A stretch of 64,000 nt of DNA from Breviolum minutum Mf 1.05b.01 (GCA_000507305.1 DF239305.1:211778-275777); one strand, 5' to 3'; shown: positions 1-12,778, numbered from the stretch's first letter. A program made the numbers and translations. The notes: generated by a model not told the origin, from the sequence alone.

Positions 1-40
1 ACATACATACATACATACATACATACATACATACATACAT
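1..40. repeat. ACAT tetranucleotide microsatellite
   Basis: The window opens with about ten uninterrupted copies of the 4-base unit acat. It is cut by the window edge, so its full length is unknown. It lies just upstream of the exon that starts at position 80, probably inside an intron. Confidence 0.95.
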
Positions 41-79
41 TTACACATGCATACAGCAGCTTACCTGCTGCCCTTGCAG

Positions 80-646
80 GTGACGAAGAAAGGAAGTCAG
101 ACAGTGTGGAGTCAATGGCAGCTGCAGGCAAAGGACATTCGGAAGACTCTTCGAGTGCCAGTGTCTGTCAAGCCGTGGTCTTCGCGCAGACAGGAGTTTG
201 ATATGACAGGTTTGTCTCAAACCAATAGGACGCTTGAGATTTTGGATTTAGCTGTCATAGACACGTTGGTGGCCAAACATCAGGGTAGTGCTGCTGATGC
301 GATTTTTGACTTGAATCGGGCAACGTCCACTGGTGAGCTAAAGGCGTTGATGTCAGACATCTACGTGGATGTTAGCCAGAACCCAGCTCGAAAACCATGG
401 ACGAACCGAGCTGGGGTGTCGAAGTGTTTAACCACTTCAACTCAGATGTTCTCCCTGGCTCGTGATCGAATGGTTTTACCTCTTGAACTACTCTACCTGC
501 AGGGTCATACCAGAGAAGTTCGGGTACCACCGTCCATGTCCCAAAGTTCCATTCGTAATCTGGCAGGTGAGGGGATGCATCTAGCATGCTTAGGGACCTT
601 GCTATATTGCCTCCGTATCACCCACATGCTGGAGACAGATGGTTGA
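80..646 (+). CDS. Terminal exon of a C5-DNA-methyltransferase-like protein
   Basis: Open reading frame ending at TGA 644-646. The start is set by a pyrimidine-rich acceptor ending ttgcag at 74-79 followed by G, the usual AG|G form, so the frame has no initiator here and upstream exons lie outside the window. The last third reads LPLELLYLQGH, a spacer, then LAGEGMHLACLGTLLYCL. This arrangement (a QG dipeptide after a P/LxE stretch, then an AGxxM block about 30 residues later) resembles motifs IX-X of cytosine-5 DNA methyltransferases, which are abundant in dinoflagellates, often inside retroelements. The N-terminal two thirds show no motif I recognise. The catalytic PC and ENV motifs would be upstream, so function cannot be confirmed. 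The methyltransferase call is inference from a weak C-terminal pattern. Confidence 0.45.
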   Translation: MTKKGSQTVWSQWQLQAKDIRKTLRVPVSVKPWSSRRQEFDMTGLSQTNRTLEILDLAVIDTLVAKHQGSAADAIFDLNRATSTGELKALMSDIYVDVSQNPARKPWTNRAGVSKCLTTSTQMFSLARDRMVLPLELLYLQGHTREVRVPPSMSQSSIRNLAGEGMHLACLGTLLYCLRITHMLETDG

Positions 647-1640
647 TTTCTGACTCATCGATTATTTTTGGTTGGTTCGAGCTAGTTGAGTAGAAATTAG
701 GTTGAGCGTTCTGTATCCGTGATGACCTTTTCTGTTGATTTTCTTTTTATTGTAGAATGACGAGACTTGTTTGGCATTTGGGAACAACCAAAAGACAGAA
801 AAGTGTTGCTGAACACTTGCGCACTCCAAAGCTTTGCTGCTGCTGGAGGCCGGAAATCTTTTGACTTTGGTACTAGCCGAGTTTAGTGAATATATATATA
901 TATATTTATTTATCTTGATAATATCATATTGATATAACATAATTGTACGTCCATCCATACTGTTCTTTCATTGACCATTTCATCATATGTTTTGAATTTA
1001 TTCATTTACTTACTTGATCTTACTTGTTTTTTTCTATATATATACATATGACTCATATGCTCTTTGATCTTCGGTCTGGCTTGGTAGGGATGAAGGGTTC
1101 GATTCTTAGTTCCATGGACTGTCCATTTTCTCCCTCTCTCTCTCTCACTCCCATGTACTACATACGTACTTGTACAGCTATACATATATGCCCTCTACAT
1201 CTGGGCTCAACGCCGTTTTGGTGAGGGATTCCGATCAGATCTTTTTGCTCCCATCATACCACACTCTTTTAATTTGGGAAGGGGTCTGAGTTTGATCCAG
1301 CTTAGATTGTCTTTTGGATGTGCATATAGGGGTGATGGTGCTGATCCTGACCCCACCCAGCCACCCATGCTGTTCAGGAGGGAACATGTAGCAGTCGGAA
1401 CATATTGCATATTTATATATTCACATATAAAATCAATTGTTCTATACACTATATAATAGCATGTCCTAATTCGTTTCAGCAAACATACAAATGATGTCCA
1501 TCGGTCTGTACACTGTACATATATATTCTAGATAATTGGATGGAAAGATGGATGGATGGATAGATTTTTAATAGAAAGGACGGACAAGTAGAAAGTGTTT
1601 GTACCGCACCCAGCAGCACAGTGGCGCCAAAAGCTAATTG
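647..1640. other. Intergenic or intronic DNA, no firm gene
   Basis: Mostly AT-rich with short TA runs (around 893-905, 1036-1046 and 1512-1530). A possible exon follows a good acceptor (ttattgtag) near 759 and runs open to about 870 in one frame, but I could not join it in phase to its neighbours, so it is not called. Confidence 0.5.
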
Positions 1641-1644
1641 AATT

Positions 1645-4600
1645 AGCCAAGCCAGCGTACAGATTGGTCCCACAGACTCTCACCCTAGCGGTCCAAAAAA
1701 GGGCTCAGATTCAGATAGGTTCAATGTGGATCACGGCCAAACTACCAAGCGATCACATGTTTCACCTGTTTCTCCAGCGTGAGTCAATTTGTCAATCCAT
1801 GTCAATCCGATGTCTTGTCATTTGTAACTGACAGCGCTGTTCAAATCAGAAGCCAGATTGCTCAAAGTGTTGGACAGGAAGTTGTGGATTCAGCTACACG
1901 TAATCGCAGCTACCGAGTAGCTGTCAGTGAGACATTTGTTCCCATGAAAGGACGTTCTAAGGGCAGTAGTAAGGCTAGAGGCCGGCAGCTTTCGCAGGAC
2001 CCACGGGAATGCTGATGGAAAGGGAGGGGAAATAGTGAGTCAACACCAGAGTACTGTATCCATCCGAGTGTCCATCAGCCCATCCATATCCACTTCCGTT
2101 TAGTCTCCATGTGCGCATCACAAAAAAATAGTTTTTCAGATATGCAATTTTTCTCAAACAGCACTACGTACTACTCACTACTCTTGGCCATTGCAGGATG
2201 CACCGCCCCCAGCAGCAAAGCGTACCAAAAAGCAAGAAGCATTGAAGTGTGGGTTTTGCGATGTCGCGTGGGAGGTTCGGGGTTTGGTAAAATACTTGTT
2301 CCATCGAAAAGGAGTGTTGGTAATAATGTAATGTTGTGGCATGACCGTGTTCCTCATTGCTGTCTAGGCAAGTCTACTGAGCATTTTTTTTCCATCACCA
2401 TCCCGCAGGTCCAGCTATAGGGATTTATAAGGGATAGCTACTGCTAGCTAGAAGCGACATTGCCAGGCTGATGGTGTGGAATTTGTGGCAGCTGTGGATG
2501 ACAAGGGCAAGCCTACGGGTGGCTTTGAGCCCGCTTGTTACCCTTGTGGGGACTGTGCTCTCCGGCTACGTCCCGATATGAAGATTTCAGTGCTTGTGGC
2601 AGTTTTCCGCAATGAGCGTGGGGCTGGGCAAAATGATCCTACATTTCATTCGGACTTTGTGGCGGGCAAGCAAATCTATGATTCCCTTCAGGATGTTGAG
2701 CCAACTGTTCCCCTCTTGAAGTTTAATCCCACAAGTGAAGTCAACAAGACGTCGTCTTACGGATACCGGATCAAACAGTCCTTTGGTCTACTCACAGATG
2801 CGGAGTTTGCTGCTCTGGTGGAGGAGTGGTTGATGTTCAAACTTAGATTCAGATTCAGACTTAGACTAAGAGTCAATGAGCCAAGGGCCAACGGTTGGGC
2901 CAACGGTTGGGCCAACAGTTTCCGGTTAGCGGGTAATGTGATTGGTTGGTGGTCAAAGTGTATATTTAACGCTCGTATTTACTTTACTGATACTCAATTA
3001 TATACTTGGGCTGACTGATACCGAACATATTTTTCAAATGTTTCTTATGCCTGGAAAAATAATGGTTTTATATCATGTTGTGATACAACGCATGCCGTAT
3101 GTCAGTGACAAACACTGGCTTTGATTCTTGAGGAGAACCCGTCGAATGCACAAAAGAAGAAGGCGGTTAAGGTTCCATGGGCGGGCCCGAACAATCAGCT
3201 CAACAACATGCACCTTATCGATTTGTTTGGACTCCGTGCAGACCAAATCATGTCGATGAGAACTGTGGAACTGTATTTCCACAACCACTCAGAACACAAG
3301 GAGTTGTTCCTGGACCCCACTATTCAGCTGTCGCAATCCCAGGGTACCAACCTCTTCGCCCACATTGCCAGGAGTGAGTTTGCCAGTCGCCCTGATGGTC
3401 TTCGTCCTACGTGTACTCGCCCTCCAAGCGTGGAAGAGATCAAGGAACACTTTCAAGCAGCAGAAGTTGAAGCACCAGCCACCCCAACAGTGGAAAGTGT
3501 TGGGGGTCCAGCTCCGAAAGTGGCAGGCCTTCAATTGGGAAGCATGCAGAGGCCATCAGCAAAGGTAAAGACTCGGGCAGGAGCCCAGAAGAGAGCCGCA
3601 ACTCAGAGCCTTCTGGCTTTGGGTGATGGCCAGGATTCGGACGTTCCACCAGCACCTCCGCTTGAAGACCTTAGCCTCAGATCTGAATCCAGAATGAGCG
3701 AGACATCGAAGCAATCCAAGGAGAAGGACTTGGAAGAAGGTGCATTGGACGACGACATGCAAAAGGTTGCTGACGTCCACGTTGGGGGACCAGGCACTAG
3801 TGTAAAGAGTTTGGTAGGCTTGGTTCCAGAACGTTTCTTGCAGCAGCGCCCCGCAGACCCGGATGCAGCGAAGAAGCATCAGTACAGCCTTTCTTCAGCA
3901 CTCACTGGGGTGCGGTTTCTTTGAAAACACACATGTTGTTGCTGTTATACTGTACATTGTACATTTTACATTTTCCAACGGGAATTTGCAAAGAAGTCAC
4001 TGCGGTAGTACTAGTTACTATAGGGATTACTAACTACCGTAACTGTTACTGTTGTACTCGTTCAAGTTTCTACTTAATAGTTCCCCTGGCAGGGCCGGAC
4101 GATCCTGAAGAGCTTGCAGAAGGAGGACCACCTCTTTGCTGCTGGCCTTTTGGAAGACCGCATCGCAACATGTTCAGCAGCCCAGAAATTGAACACAGGG
4201 CCTGTGGATACCATGACCTTCAGTGATCTTCGGGGCTATGTCAAGATCACCAAGTGTCTTTGGCAGATCTATCCGGTAGATCTTCAAGTGAACATCTGCT
4301 GTCGCTACATTTGTGTAGAGCTGAAGCACATGGCAGACTGCTTCAAGCAGGGGAGTCAGGACCAGGCCAATGAACACTTGAAGAAGGTTTTGGATCTCTG
4401 GCAACTTGATTTCGAGAATGATCAGTTTGATGGTGACCGGCCTCGACTAGCTGATGCCCTCCACGCTATGTGCAGGATGGCACAGTCTGCCAATGACGCT
4501 GCTGAGCAGGAAATGGACATTGAAAATGTCATGCAGGGAGCAGTCGATGATCAGGACGATGGTATCAAGAAGACAGCAAAGGAGCGGGGTTAGGTGAGGG

Positions 4601-7600
4601 TTAACATTTGCCCGGTCACCACTGACACACATGAAGCTATTGGCTATTGAATTTACTGACCTTGCCTATCAGGAAAACATCGGCAGAGTGTCAGTATCAT
4701 ATCGTGGCATCATCATGCCTTCTTGTCTTCTTGTTATCAAAACATTTCATCATATATGATCTAGTCTTGAATAGATTTCATGTTTCATGGCCATAGGTAT
4801 AATTTACAACTAAAGTGATGAATGGGAATATGATATAGATATGACTTATGACTACACAGAATCTACATAGATAAACACAGATATGTGTTTGATAACAAAG
4901 CTTTGCCACCGCTAACATGGGCTAGGAGTCCGCCAAGCACATTCTGAACATCTTCATGACTGATGCCTTTGCCAGCCTTATGGCAGCTGGAGAGTCTTCC
5001 AAGCAGCTGCTGGTTCCCTTGTGCAAGGGGATTTGGGAAGCAGCTGGAAAAGGAACTGCTGTTGAGGAAGTAGGTGGAATTGAACACCTCAGAGTGGTCA
5101 GTGATGCTATCAACTCCATGTCGAAGGTTTGCTTGGCAGTTTGCCACATTTTCAACGAAACAATTTCAGCCGGAACAACCATGGCCGATGTGACTTGCTT
5201 TGTGGACTACAGCGGGCCCCTTTTGCTGGAGAGATCGATGCGATCTGTCTTCAGGCAAGAAGGTAGCTTCTGGAGGAAACAAGTCGATGAACTTATTGAG
5301 AAGGGTGCGACTTCTGCTATGCTGAAGCCAAAGTTGGAAGAGATGCATCTTCATCTTTCCAAGGTCATTGGGGTGGATGAGCAGTTGACCAATGAAAGCA
5401 TTGACATTATGATTAAGATGACAGAGCTTTTCAAGGAACTACGTGGTGGCATTCGGAAGGTGGAATTGGAAAACATTTCCGACAAGTTCATGAAGTACAT
5501 CCAACAGCTGGTGGCTATGTGTCTTGACCAGAAAGATGCAACGGCCCTCATCAGTGAGGAGGCAGTGAACATCCTCGCGATTGCTTTGGACTACTTCTCG
5601 CACGTTCCTGGGGTGCTTTCACAACTCAAGGAGTTCAAAACTTGGATCACGAAGAACAAGGGGGTTCTTTGCGCCAACACTTTGTTGCAGTTCATCGACG
5701 GGTGCACTAGCAGCACACAGCTGGACTTCCAGAAGGTCAAAACATTGGTGGGGCAAATTTCTAAGGGATGTGAAGGTGATGTTCTCTCACGACTGCCAAT
5801 CCTTGTGCGCTACATGCTCAATGATTGCTTGACCCAGGCTTGGTTTGTAAAAAAGATTGAGTTTGGGAATACTTCAGAAACATTCATAGTTCAGATTTTA
5901 TTTAGCTTAATGTGAAAGTGTGGGGGTTCCAGAAATGAAACAGCCTATCCAAGGGAACATCCATCCTACCAAAAGGATGTTTAGCAGCTCAACATCCAGA
6001 AGAAAACCTGTCGTCAATTCAGAATGTGTTTTTTTCCATCCTTGCAGCGTTACAGTTATATAGCATCATTATAATTTTGACCATCATCATCATCATCATC
6101 AACATCATCAACATCAACATAATCTTCATCATCATCTCCATCTCCATCACCATCATCATCATCTTCTTCTTCTTCTTCTTCTTCTCCTTCTTCTTCATCT
6201 TCATCGTCATCGTCATCGTCATCATCATCATCATCATATTCTTCTTCTTCTTCTTCTTATTCTTCTTCCTCTTCTTCTTCATCGTCACCATCACCATCAC
6301 CATCATCGTCGTCATCATCATTATTCTTTGCAAAAAATGTTAGGCGCGCTACCCGACACCAGAAGTCTCGAAGCTCAAGAGCATGTTTGCTGTTGTGGAT
6401 GTGGTGGTGAAGCGGTTCTTTTCAGGGAACCAGTGCACTCAAGCACTGAGTTTCTTAGAGCTTAGCGTCTCAGCAATGCAGAGTGCAGTTCTCTTGCGGA
6501 CAGCAATGAACAAGCTTGAAGGATATGGTCAAGATGCTTCAAGCAGGATCAGGCAGGACAAAGGTTCTACGTTGTTGAGTACCATTCGTTCCACAAGAGC
6601 ACGTTTTACGGAGACCTGCGACAAGATCAAGATTGCAAAGGAAGAGCTCATGAAGACTTTGGGCGAGCCGTCAGACGACACGTTGGTGCTTGGTCTTCGC
6701 CAGTTGGCTGATTTTGACGTGCCATCTTCCTTTGACCACAGCGACTTGCTCAAGAATGTCATGTATTCTGACGTCCTCGCCCACAAGCTTCTCATTTTGA
6801 AAGGAGAGATGCATGATGCTGCCAATGTTGTGAAACCTCTTCTGCGGGGCATGCAGAATGGAGGCATCAAAGATTGGAAGCATGGTCTGGTGGAAGGTTG
6901 CACGATGGAGGTGCTCCAAGATCAGGCCAAGGCGTCTTTGAACACTCTGAATGGCAGTGAATTGCGGTCGAGTGTCAAGAAGCTACAGGAGGTACGGGTA
7001 CGGGTACTGCGGGAGGAGTTGTATCGGATACTAGTACTAACTACAAGTACTATAAGCAAGACTAGGCCTAGGCAATAATAAGACTAAGACAAACAATCTT
7101 TACTAAGTACAGTAGTGAAGTTTCCTAAAGCACTGCCTTCTGACTTAGCATCCAGTCACCCAGTGAAGGTGCTGAAGAACGTCGAGACTTTCATGCAGGA
7201 GTACTCGCAGGACTTTGAAAAGTTGAGATGTTCTTCACTCGGAAGATTTGAATCTACGATCTCTAATTCAGGATTGTACGGAACAAGTAGCCAAGCCTGG
7301 AAAGGTCTTGGTGGTTGAAGCAATGATGCTGCAGTCCATCAGTTCCGTTCGTGCCAATCCGTCACAGCGGGACGCTTTTCGGGCTGTGCTGGTCGACCAA
7401 GTGAATACTGTGCACCAGCATGTGCTAGGGATTGCTGAGAAAGATATCCAGCCCACCCTTTGGGCAGAAGGCCTGAAGACTTTGGGACGGTAGTCAATAG
7501 TCAGGTACTTTACCGCAAGTACAGGGCACAGGTGCATCTTTTGGCGAGGGTGGTGATGATTTGAAAGTACTCAGTACTAAGTAAGTACTACTACAGTCAC

Positions 7601-7829
7601 TACAGTCCAGGAATCAACTAGTGGTTGCTAAACAAACTGTTCTTTGGTGCATCGTTTTTCGAGTTTGGGTCTTACATAGACTTTGATTTATCTACCTCTT
7701 GCCGCACAAGTGCCGATCCTCATCATGGCATCTTGATTTGCACAGATTTCTAGATGCACAACTGATCGCCTTCTCCGTCGCAATCAGGAGGCAAAAACTG
7801 GGGTCGAACTTTTGGTGAATTTGATGTGA
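1645..7829 (+). CDS. Multi-exon gene, zinc-ribbon-containing protein of unknown function
   Basis: Exons joined on phase: about 1645-1778 | 1834-about 2032 | 2198-about 2280 | 2474-about 2835 | 3131-3909 | 4093-about 4578 | 4926-5846 | 6344-6991 | about 7121-7489 | 7754-7829 (stop TGA 7827-7829). Donors include GTGAGT (1779), GTGCGG (3910), GTAAAA (5847), GTACGG (6992) and GTAGTC (7490); a GA donor is likely near 4579. The first exons encode a Ser/Pro/Lys-rich segment. Then come Cys pairs (CGFC, and CYPCGDC one exon later) spaced like a zinc ribbon, then a hydrophilic Pro/Ala/Ser-rich exon, then about 500 residues of predicted alpha-helical sequence without transmembrane segments. The true first exon was not found. 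Reading frame is lost by one base at about 7226 and probably also near 1990. I do not recognise the family. Confidence 0.6.
2838..2925. repeat. Short tandem repeats in an intron
   Basis: A gattcagattcag run and three near-copies of an 11-base unit (ccaacggttgg) follow the third coding block of the zinc-ribbon gene. They mark the transition from exon to intron. Confidence 0.7.
6083..6332. repeat. CAT/TTC trinucleotide microsatellite in an intron
   Basis: About 250 bases of almost pure atc/ttc-type triplets with shifting register, inside the intron 5847-6343 of the zinc-ribbon gene. It creates artificial open frames on both strands (Ile/Phe-rich and Met/Lys-rich), which are not genes. Confidence 0.95.
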
Positions 7830-8573
7830 CTGCCATTGCATTTTTTACAGTATTATATCGTCCCATCCTGTCATGGACCACATATCATTTTCAAAGCAGT
7901 CATCGCATTGCAGTGCATCACATGTTTGAAAAGCATAGCCGTGACATGCCGTAACCACCTACTGACGCCATAAAGTTTCCATAAAGGATATCTACACACA
8001 TGTGCAGGTGTATATCTATATTGGTCAATACCCATATCATATCAATATGGGCAATGAAAAGAAATTTGATGAATGAAGAAATCAATGCAGCAAAAATGAA
8101 AACAAAGCAGTAAACAACAGAAAACCCAAACTAATGCATGTATGTATATATATATATACTATATATATATATATACCTATATAATCACTACAGTAACTAT
8201 TCATTCGTTTATAGTCTAATTTACTGTACATCTCCTACACATGTACAACCACGCAGAAACTGCAAAGGGTTCGCAGAAACAATGCACCAAAAAAATGCAA
8301 CACAAATGAAGATTGTTTTCTTGGACCACAGAGGCCCAAATTATGAATGCAAAAAAAAATGAGAAATAGAAATGCAAAATAAATGACAAAAAAATGCAAA
8401 AATCAAAAAAAAGAACATTTCAGTCTCTACCAGGGACCAACTCTCATAATGGTAAATATCCTATCATTTACAGGGTTTTATGCATCCCAGGCGGTGCAGG
8501 ATTTCTTCCATTTTTCGGATTCCGCAATGGGACAAAATTTACCATGAAGATCACCAAACAAAATCACCATTTC

Positions 8574-8660
8574 CCATAGGATCCATGTATGGCATATTTA
8601 CCTACATTTACCATAAAAATCAACCAAACTATACCGCACATGGATCCTACTGGGATGTCC
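8574..8660. repeat. M3 inverted-repeat element
   Basis: Starts cccataggatccatg and ends catggatcctactggg, which are near reverse complements, with a shared interior (tttacctacatttaccat). The family recurs at 14231-14335 and 20521-20629. It resembles a MITE (short non-autonomous element); no coding capacity. Confidence 0.7.
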
Positions 8661-8772
8661 ATGGTACTTAGTAAATGGATTATATATAACCCCTTGATAA
8701 GTAGGTTGTAAGTCCCCTGTTATAAACCAACTTACTAACTAGTTACTAACTTCCATGGACACCCTAGTAGGG
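8648..8772. repeat. M5 inverted-repeat element (reverse orientation)
   Basis: Ends read tactgggatgtccatgg and ccatggacaccctagta, with interior blocks (acttactaac, gtaggttg) that match, in reverse, the copies at 10691-10830 and 26185-26331. Confidence 0.75.
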
Positions 8773-9099
8773 TATTTGGAAATGTCCAACTTGTTGTAGT
8801 TGTAACCATCAAACAAGCCAATCCAACACTGTGAAGAGTCGCTAAAAATCCTGATGGTCACTGGGAGGTGGACAGGGCCCTGATAGCGACATCATCAAAT
8901 CATAGCCGAGTTTACCTTTTTGGTTGTTTGGTGATTGGTTGCTTTCTAGCATGGTCAATCGCCTTTTTTTTTAACCACCAGTTGGGGAATATTTTTTATA
9001 TTTTTAACCATCGATCTTAACTTCGGACTCCGGGACATCCAAGTACACTGAAAAAACAAAACAACAATCAACTGTAAAAAAACAAACCGGAAAACCAAG

Positions 9100-9213
9100 G
9101 TTTGAAGAGACCATCGTGGAAACCCGCAGTCGTCGTGACAGTGAGAAATGTATCGTTCAACTGACGGGCGCCGTGACCCTACTGGCTGAACCCTATTGCA
9201 TCAAACATCCCAG
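9100..9213 (+). CDS. Isolated internal exon, unknown protein
   Basis: Preceded by acceptor ccaag|G and followed by donor AG|GTCACG. In between, one frame is open and has a protein-like composition (ETRSRRDSEKC, then VQLTGAVTLLAEPYC). It enters and leaves in phase 2. It stands alone among inverted-repeat elements; its partner exons were not found, so it belongs either to a gene with very long introns or to a broken gene. Confidence 0.55.
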
Positions 9214-10690
9214 GTCACGGCCCGGCGGTGGATACTTGGAGGACGGGCCCCCCACTTAGTAAGGTTAGTAAGTCCCCCTGTTGGCCCTTCCCAGGGGTTA
9301 TGGGAGCCATTCATGGCGTGTTAGTTAGGGGTGATCCGAACTACTTACTAAGCGGGTTGATCCTCGAAGTACGAATGGGGTGGGATGCTGTTTATGGTTC
9401 AGAATTCGGATGTTACCAGAACCAAATACGTGAGGTTGCTAGTTTATCCGACTATTTATGACATGTTTTTTTCACATCCCAGGTTGTGAACGGTGGTTTT
9501 CTGAATTATCAACAGTAGGGGTGGATTCAGCCCCTTTTTTGTGGGGCCGAAAATGGTAAGTTCGTAAGCCAGTAAGGCTTGGGTTTGACATGTAGGGGCA
9601 CTTATTTCAACCAACACTTCCAGGATTGACAACATTTGTATATATCCCAAGTTTTACATGATAGTTTTACGAACAAATCTACAGTAACTAACTTACTATA
9701 ACATGAGCCACCAAGTAGAGGTTCATGGACTTAGACTATGACATTTTTTTCCCCAAAACTGGGGTGGGTCATTGATGAGAGGGGCAAATGGTTTGAAAAA
9801 TTGACAACCCCTCAACCCTCCTGGACAAGTAGGTCGAGGTGGGATGCTGTTGATGACACCAAAAGTTTCTATTTTCTGCGCCAGTGATAACCCAACAAAA
9901 CATGGAATAAACCAAGCATATCAACTAGTTCGCCGGATTTCTTCCACAATATGATCTTGAATTTGCTGATTTTTTGAACAAGTCTTGACCTTTTAATGCC
10001 ATGAAAAATCATAGCCATTGAAATGACCTACGTTTTTTTAAAACTTAAACCAACCTATTTGGAGCTATGTTTCGAATTTCTGCCAGCACGGTAGCATTTT
10101 GATCAAAGACTAAGGACCAACCGCTTGGCCGGATTTTTTTCCACTCCCTGTCGTGTTAAACATGGGTCCATTAAATTACTTGTGTTTACTACCATGGTAA
10201 ATCATGGATGTGTCGCCACCATTTGGGGAATATCTTTGGCATTTTTTCCAACCACCCAAGCAAGCAAATCTAAGTTATGAATCACGAGTTTTGGGGGATC
10301 AAACAATACAAATGTATGGTAATTTTGAGGGATTTCTCTTCTTTTTTGTGCATTGTTTGGATAGGCAATATAAGGGGTCCGTGAAAACACACAAGTTGGC
10401 GCAATGGAAAACGAACCTTTTGAAGATGTATTTCCTAGGAAGTTCAAGGGAGCTTTCCATTGCCAGGCATGTTATTTTTGTTTACCGGACACAGGACACC
10501 ATTCTTTATGTTGTGGCAACTTTATGACCTTTCAGTTCATGTAGATGAGATCACTCACAGTTCAGGGATATTTTTTTTTGAAGAATCTTGCTACCTTGAA
10601 CCACTTAGGAACTCCTTTAGAATATCCTCCTGGGAACCAACATATCCCAGGGTAAAAGGGCTGGATGGGATATGTTAGTTTCCAGGAAGG

Positions 10691-10830
10691 TACTAGGGTG
10701 TCCATGGAAGTGATCGTAACTATTAGTTAGTAAGTTGGTTATATTTCACCTATTTACGGGACGTATCCAGCCTACTTATAGAGGGGTGAAATATATAATC
10801 AATTTACTAAGTACCATGGACATCCCAGTA
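10691..10830. repeat. M5 inverted-repeat element
   Basis: Begins tactagggtgtccatgg and ends ccatggacatcccagta. About 140 bp. The interior (gtgatcgtaac, gtaagttggt, cctacttata) is shared with 26185-26331. Confidence 0.8.
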
Positions 10831-11032
10831 GTAATCAGCCAAACAACGCTCTCTGCTTCACCATCGGCCAGGTGTGTGGCAGTCTTTGGCACCGTTGGCA
10901 CATGTTGTCCCGTTGGCGATTTGGTCCGGAGCGAGAACCGTTGCTGTTGCGGATTTTTAGGACCGAAACGAAACGGCCACCGGAAAACACGGAAAACAGG
11001 GCAAAATTGGGTCAAAAACCGGAGGAGAAACC

Positions 11033-11470
11033 ATGCCACAAGATCCAAGCAACCCACAGCAGGATCCCTGGGAGCAGGTAGAGGCCTATGCTAGGATTGC
11101 TGGGATGACCTACCAAGAGAAGCAGGTTTCAGGTGGACAAGTCTTCCTGCCCTGGAACTCCCAAGATGCTGCTGATGGATTCCGCGTCCTCTCCAAGGGT
11201 AACTTCATCATAGAGATGGCCAATGAGCTGTGGAACTTTTACCAAAGCGAAATGGTAAATAGCCAGGAGCTGAAGGACCAGACAAGTCAGCTACAGCAGC
11301 AGAATGTAGCTGAGCAGGAGCTGCATGCTAGTGAGCTCCAGCAGCTAAGGGATGAGAAGTCTCAGCAGCAGCAGTATGCTAGGGAGCTACAGCAGCTACA
11401 AGGTGCTCAACAGCAACAGCCAGAGGTTAAGGACCTACAGGACAAAGTTGCCCAGCTGGCTGGAAAATGA
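11033..11470 (+). CDS. 145-aa Gln-rich coiled-coil protein
   Basis: Intact single-exon frame with an ATG in a purine-rich context (gagaaacc before ATG) and stop TGA. The N-terminal 60 residues are mixed (DPWEQVEAYARIAG). From about residue 75 the sequence becomes Gln/Glu/Leu-rich with heptad-like spacing and runs of Q (LQQQ, SQQQQ, QQQQ), predicting a coiled coil. The DPWE start and Q-rich coil recall Gag-like N-termini of dinoflagellate retroelements, but no polymerase, nuclease or zinc knuckle follows before the next inverted-repeat DNA. It could equally be a small cellular protein or the first exon of a longer gene. Confidence 0.55.
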   Translation: MPQDPSNPQQDPWEQVEAYARIAGMTYQEKQVSGGQVFLPWNSQDAADGFRVLSKGNFIIEMANELWNFYQSEMVNSQELKDQTSQLQQQNVAEQELHASELQQLRDEKSQQQQYARELQQLQGAQQQQPEVKDLQDKVAQLAGK

Positions 11471-12454
11471 ACTGCTGGAATCCCTCAAAATCACCCAGTT
11501 GAAAAGCAAGTCGTCATTTTCCCAACCTCCATATCTTTGGGGTGAAATTGCCGTCAATTTTCCAGGGTTTTTGGTAAAGAACAGAAACATAGCCATGGAA
11601 CATCACTGTTTTTTTCTGACTGGCTAAAGACCGAATCTATTTAAACACCCTCCCAAAGTTTAACAGAGCGAAAGATACCATGCCAAAGGGATGAACATGG
11701 TGTAAATGGTCGAGTGTCTCTGCCAACTATGTCAGTTTCCCAGAGGGTAGGCTTTGTTTTTTTTGGTCTTTCGGTTTTGTGTGCGGTTAGGCCTTAATCC
11801 TTACACCTGCTAATTAAGGTCTACTGGATGCCTACGAATTTGTACGTTTTTTGCATACACCTATAGGAGCACTGGATGGCGTTCCGCCTCACCAAACCAG
11901 CTGAAAGACTTTTTGTTTTCACCTATTTTATCTGAAAAATCATCAGTTACACCCCGGAAATTGAATGGCCTCTAAAAAGTGTTGTTTTGGAAAAAAGGTC
12001 TGACTTTCGATTGTTGTGATTGTTGATGTCCACCTTCTTTTGAGCCGGATTGGGCCAATTGTTTTGATTGAAATCAACCTTTTTTTAGTCATGTTCTCTC
12101 AAAGACAGCAATAAGATAGTAAGGTTTGATTTGTTTAAGGTGTTTTTTTAAATTTGTACCATGGTAAACTACCATCTTTCACCATTTGGGAGAATATTCT
12201 TGGGGTCACTTTTTTCCATCCGCATCTAAACCACGTCGCAAATCCAAGTTTTCTTTACTTCTTGGCTTGGCAAAATAATTGGTGACGAACGGGGCGTTGC
12301 CTGCATGCGATGAATGCGATGAATGTAAACCTTGGGGGTCCAAAAAATAACATAGATGGGAACTAAGGATCTTGGGGTTGTTCCCCTTGCAAATGGCCTA
12401 AATGGTTCATAAACCTACTAGCTTACGAATTGGGGTGATTCTCCAAGTAGATGG
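11471..12454. other. Non-coding, repeat-derived
   Basis: No supported exon. A degraded element beginning ccatggtaaact near 12160, followed by accatttgggagaat, matches sequences at about 10190, 13880 and 15520; it looks like an older repeat family. Confidence 0.5.
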
Positions 12455-12556
12455 CTAGGTGGTGGTTTCAAATATTTTTTATTTTCACCCCTAAACTTGG
12501 GGAAATGATCCAATTTGACGAGCATTTTTTTCAAATGGATTGAAACTGCCAACTAG
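12455..12556. repeat. M1 inverted-repeat element
   Basis: Begins ctaggtggtggtttcaa, ends gaaactgccaactag. Shared core: ttttattttcacccct, ggggaaatgatccaa, tttgacgagca. The M1 family has at least eight copies in the window and is about 100 bp long, with CTAG at both ends. Confidence 0.85.
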
Positions 12557-12678
12557 GATAGGTGGTTTTTTCCACCGGTTGGTTTTTCACGGAACCTCTA
12601 AGCACACAACCCTGTTTTTTGTTTTAAAGCACCTAAAACCAACTTATGATAAATTGTTGGTTTCGGGACCGGTGGTTT

Positions 12679-12778
12679 GGATGTGGTGGTTTCAAATATT
12701 TTTTATTTTCACCCCTATTTGGGGAAGATTCCCATTTTGACGAGCATATTTTTCAAATGGGTTGAAACCACCAACTAG
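12679..12778. repeat. M1 inverted-repeat element
   Basis: Same core and 3' end (ttgaaaccaccaactag) as the copy at 12455, about 125 bp away from it; the left CTAG is decayed. Confidence 0.8.

Larger units (their letters stand above)
7830..9099. other. Non-coding stretch after the zinc-ribbon gene
   Basis: AT-rich DNA with a TA microsatellite at about 8141-8176 and A-rich runs. It contains one M3 element and one M5 element (listed separately). No supported exon. Confidence 0.6.

Noticed and set aside
6019..6343. Open frames of about 105 codons on both strands rich in Ile/Phe or Met/Lys
   Set aside because: They are translations of the trinucleotide microsatellite in an intron.
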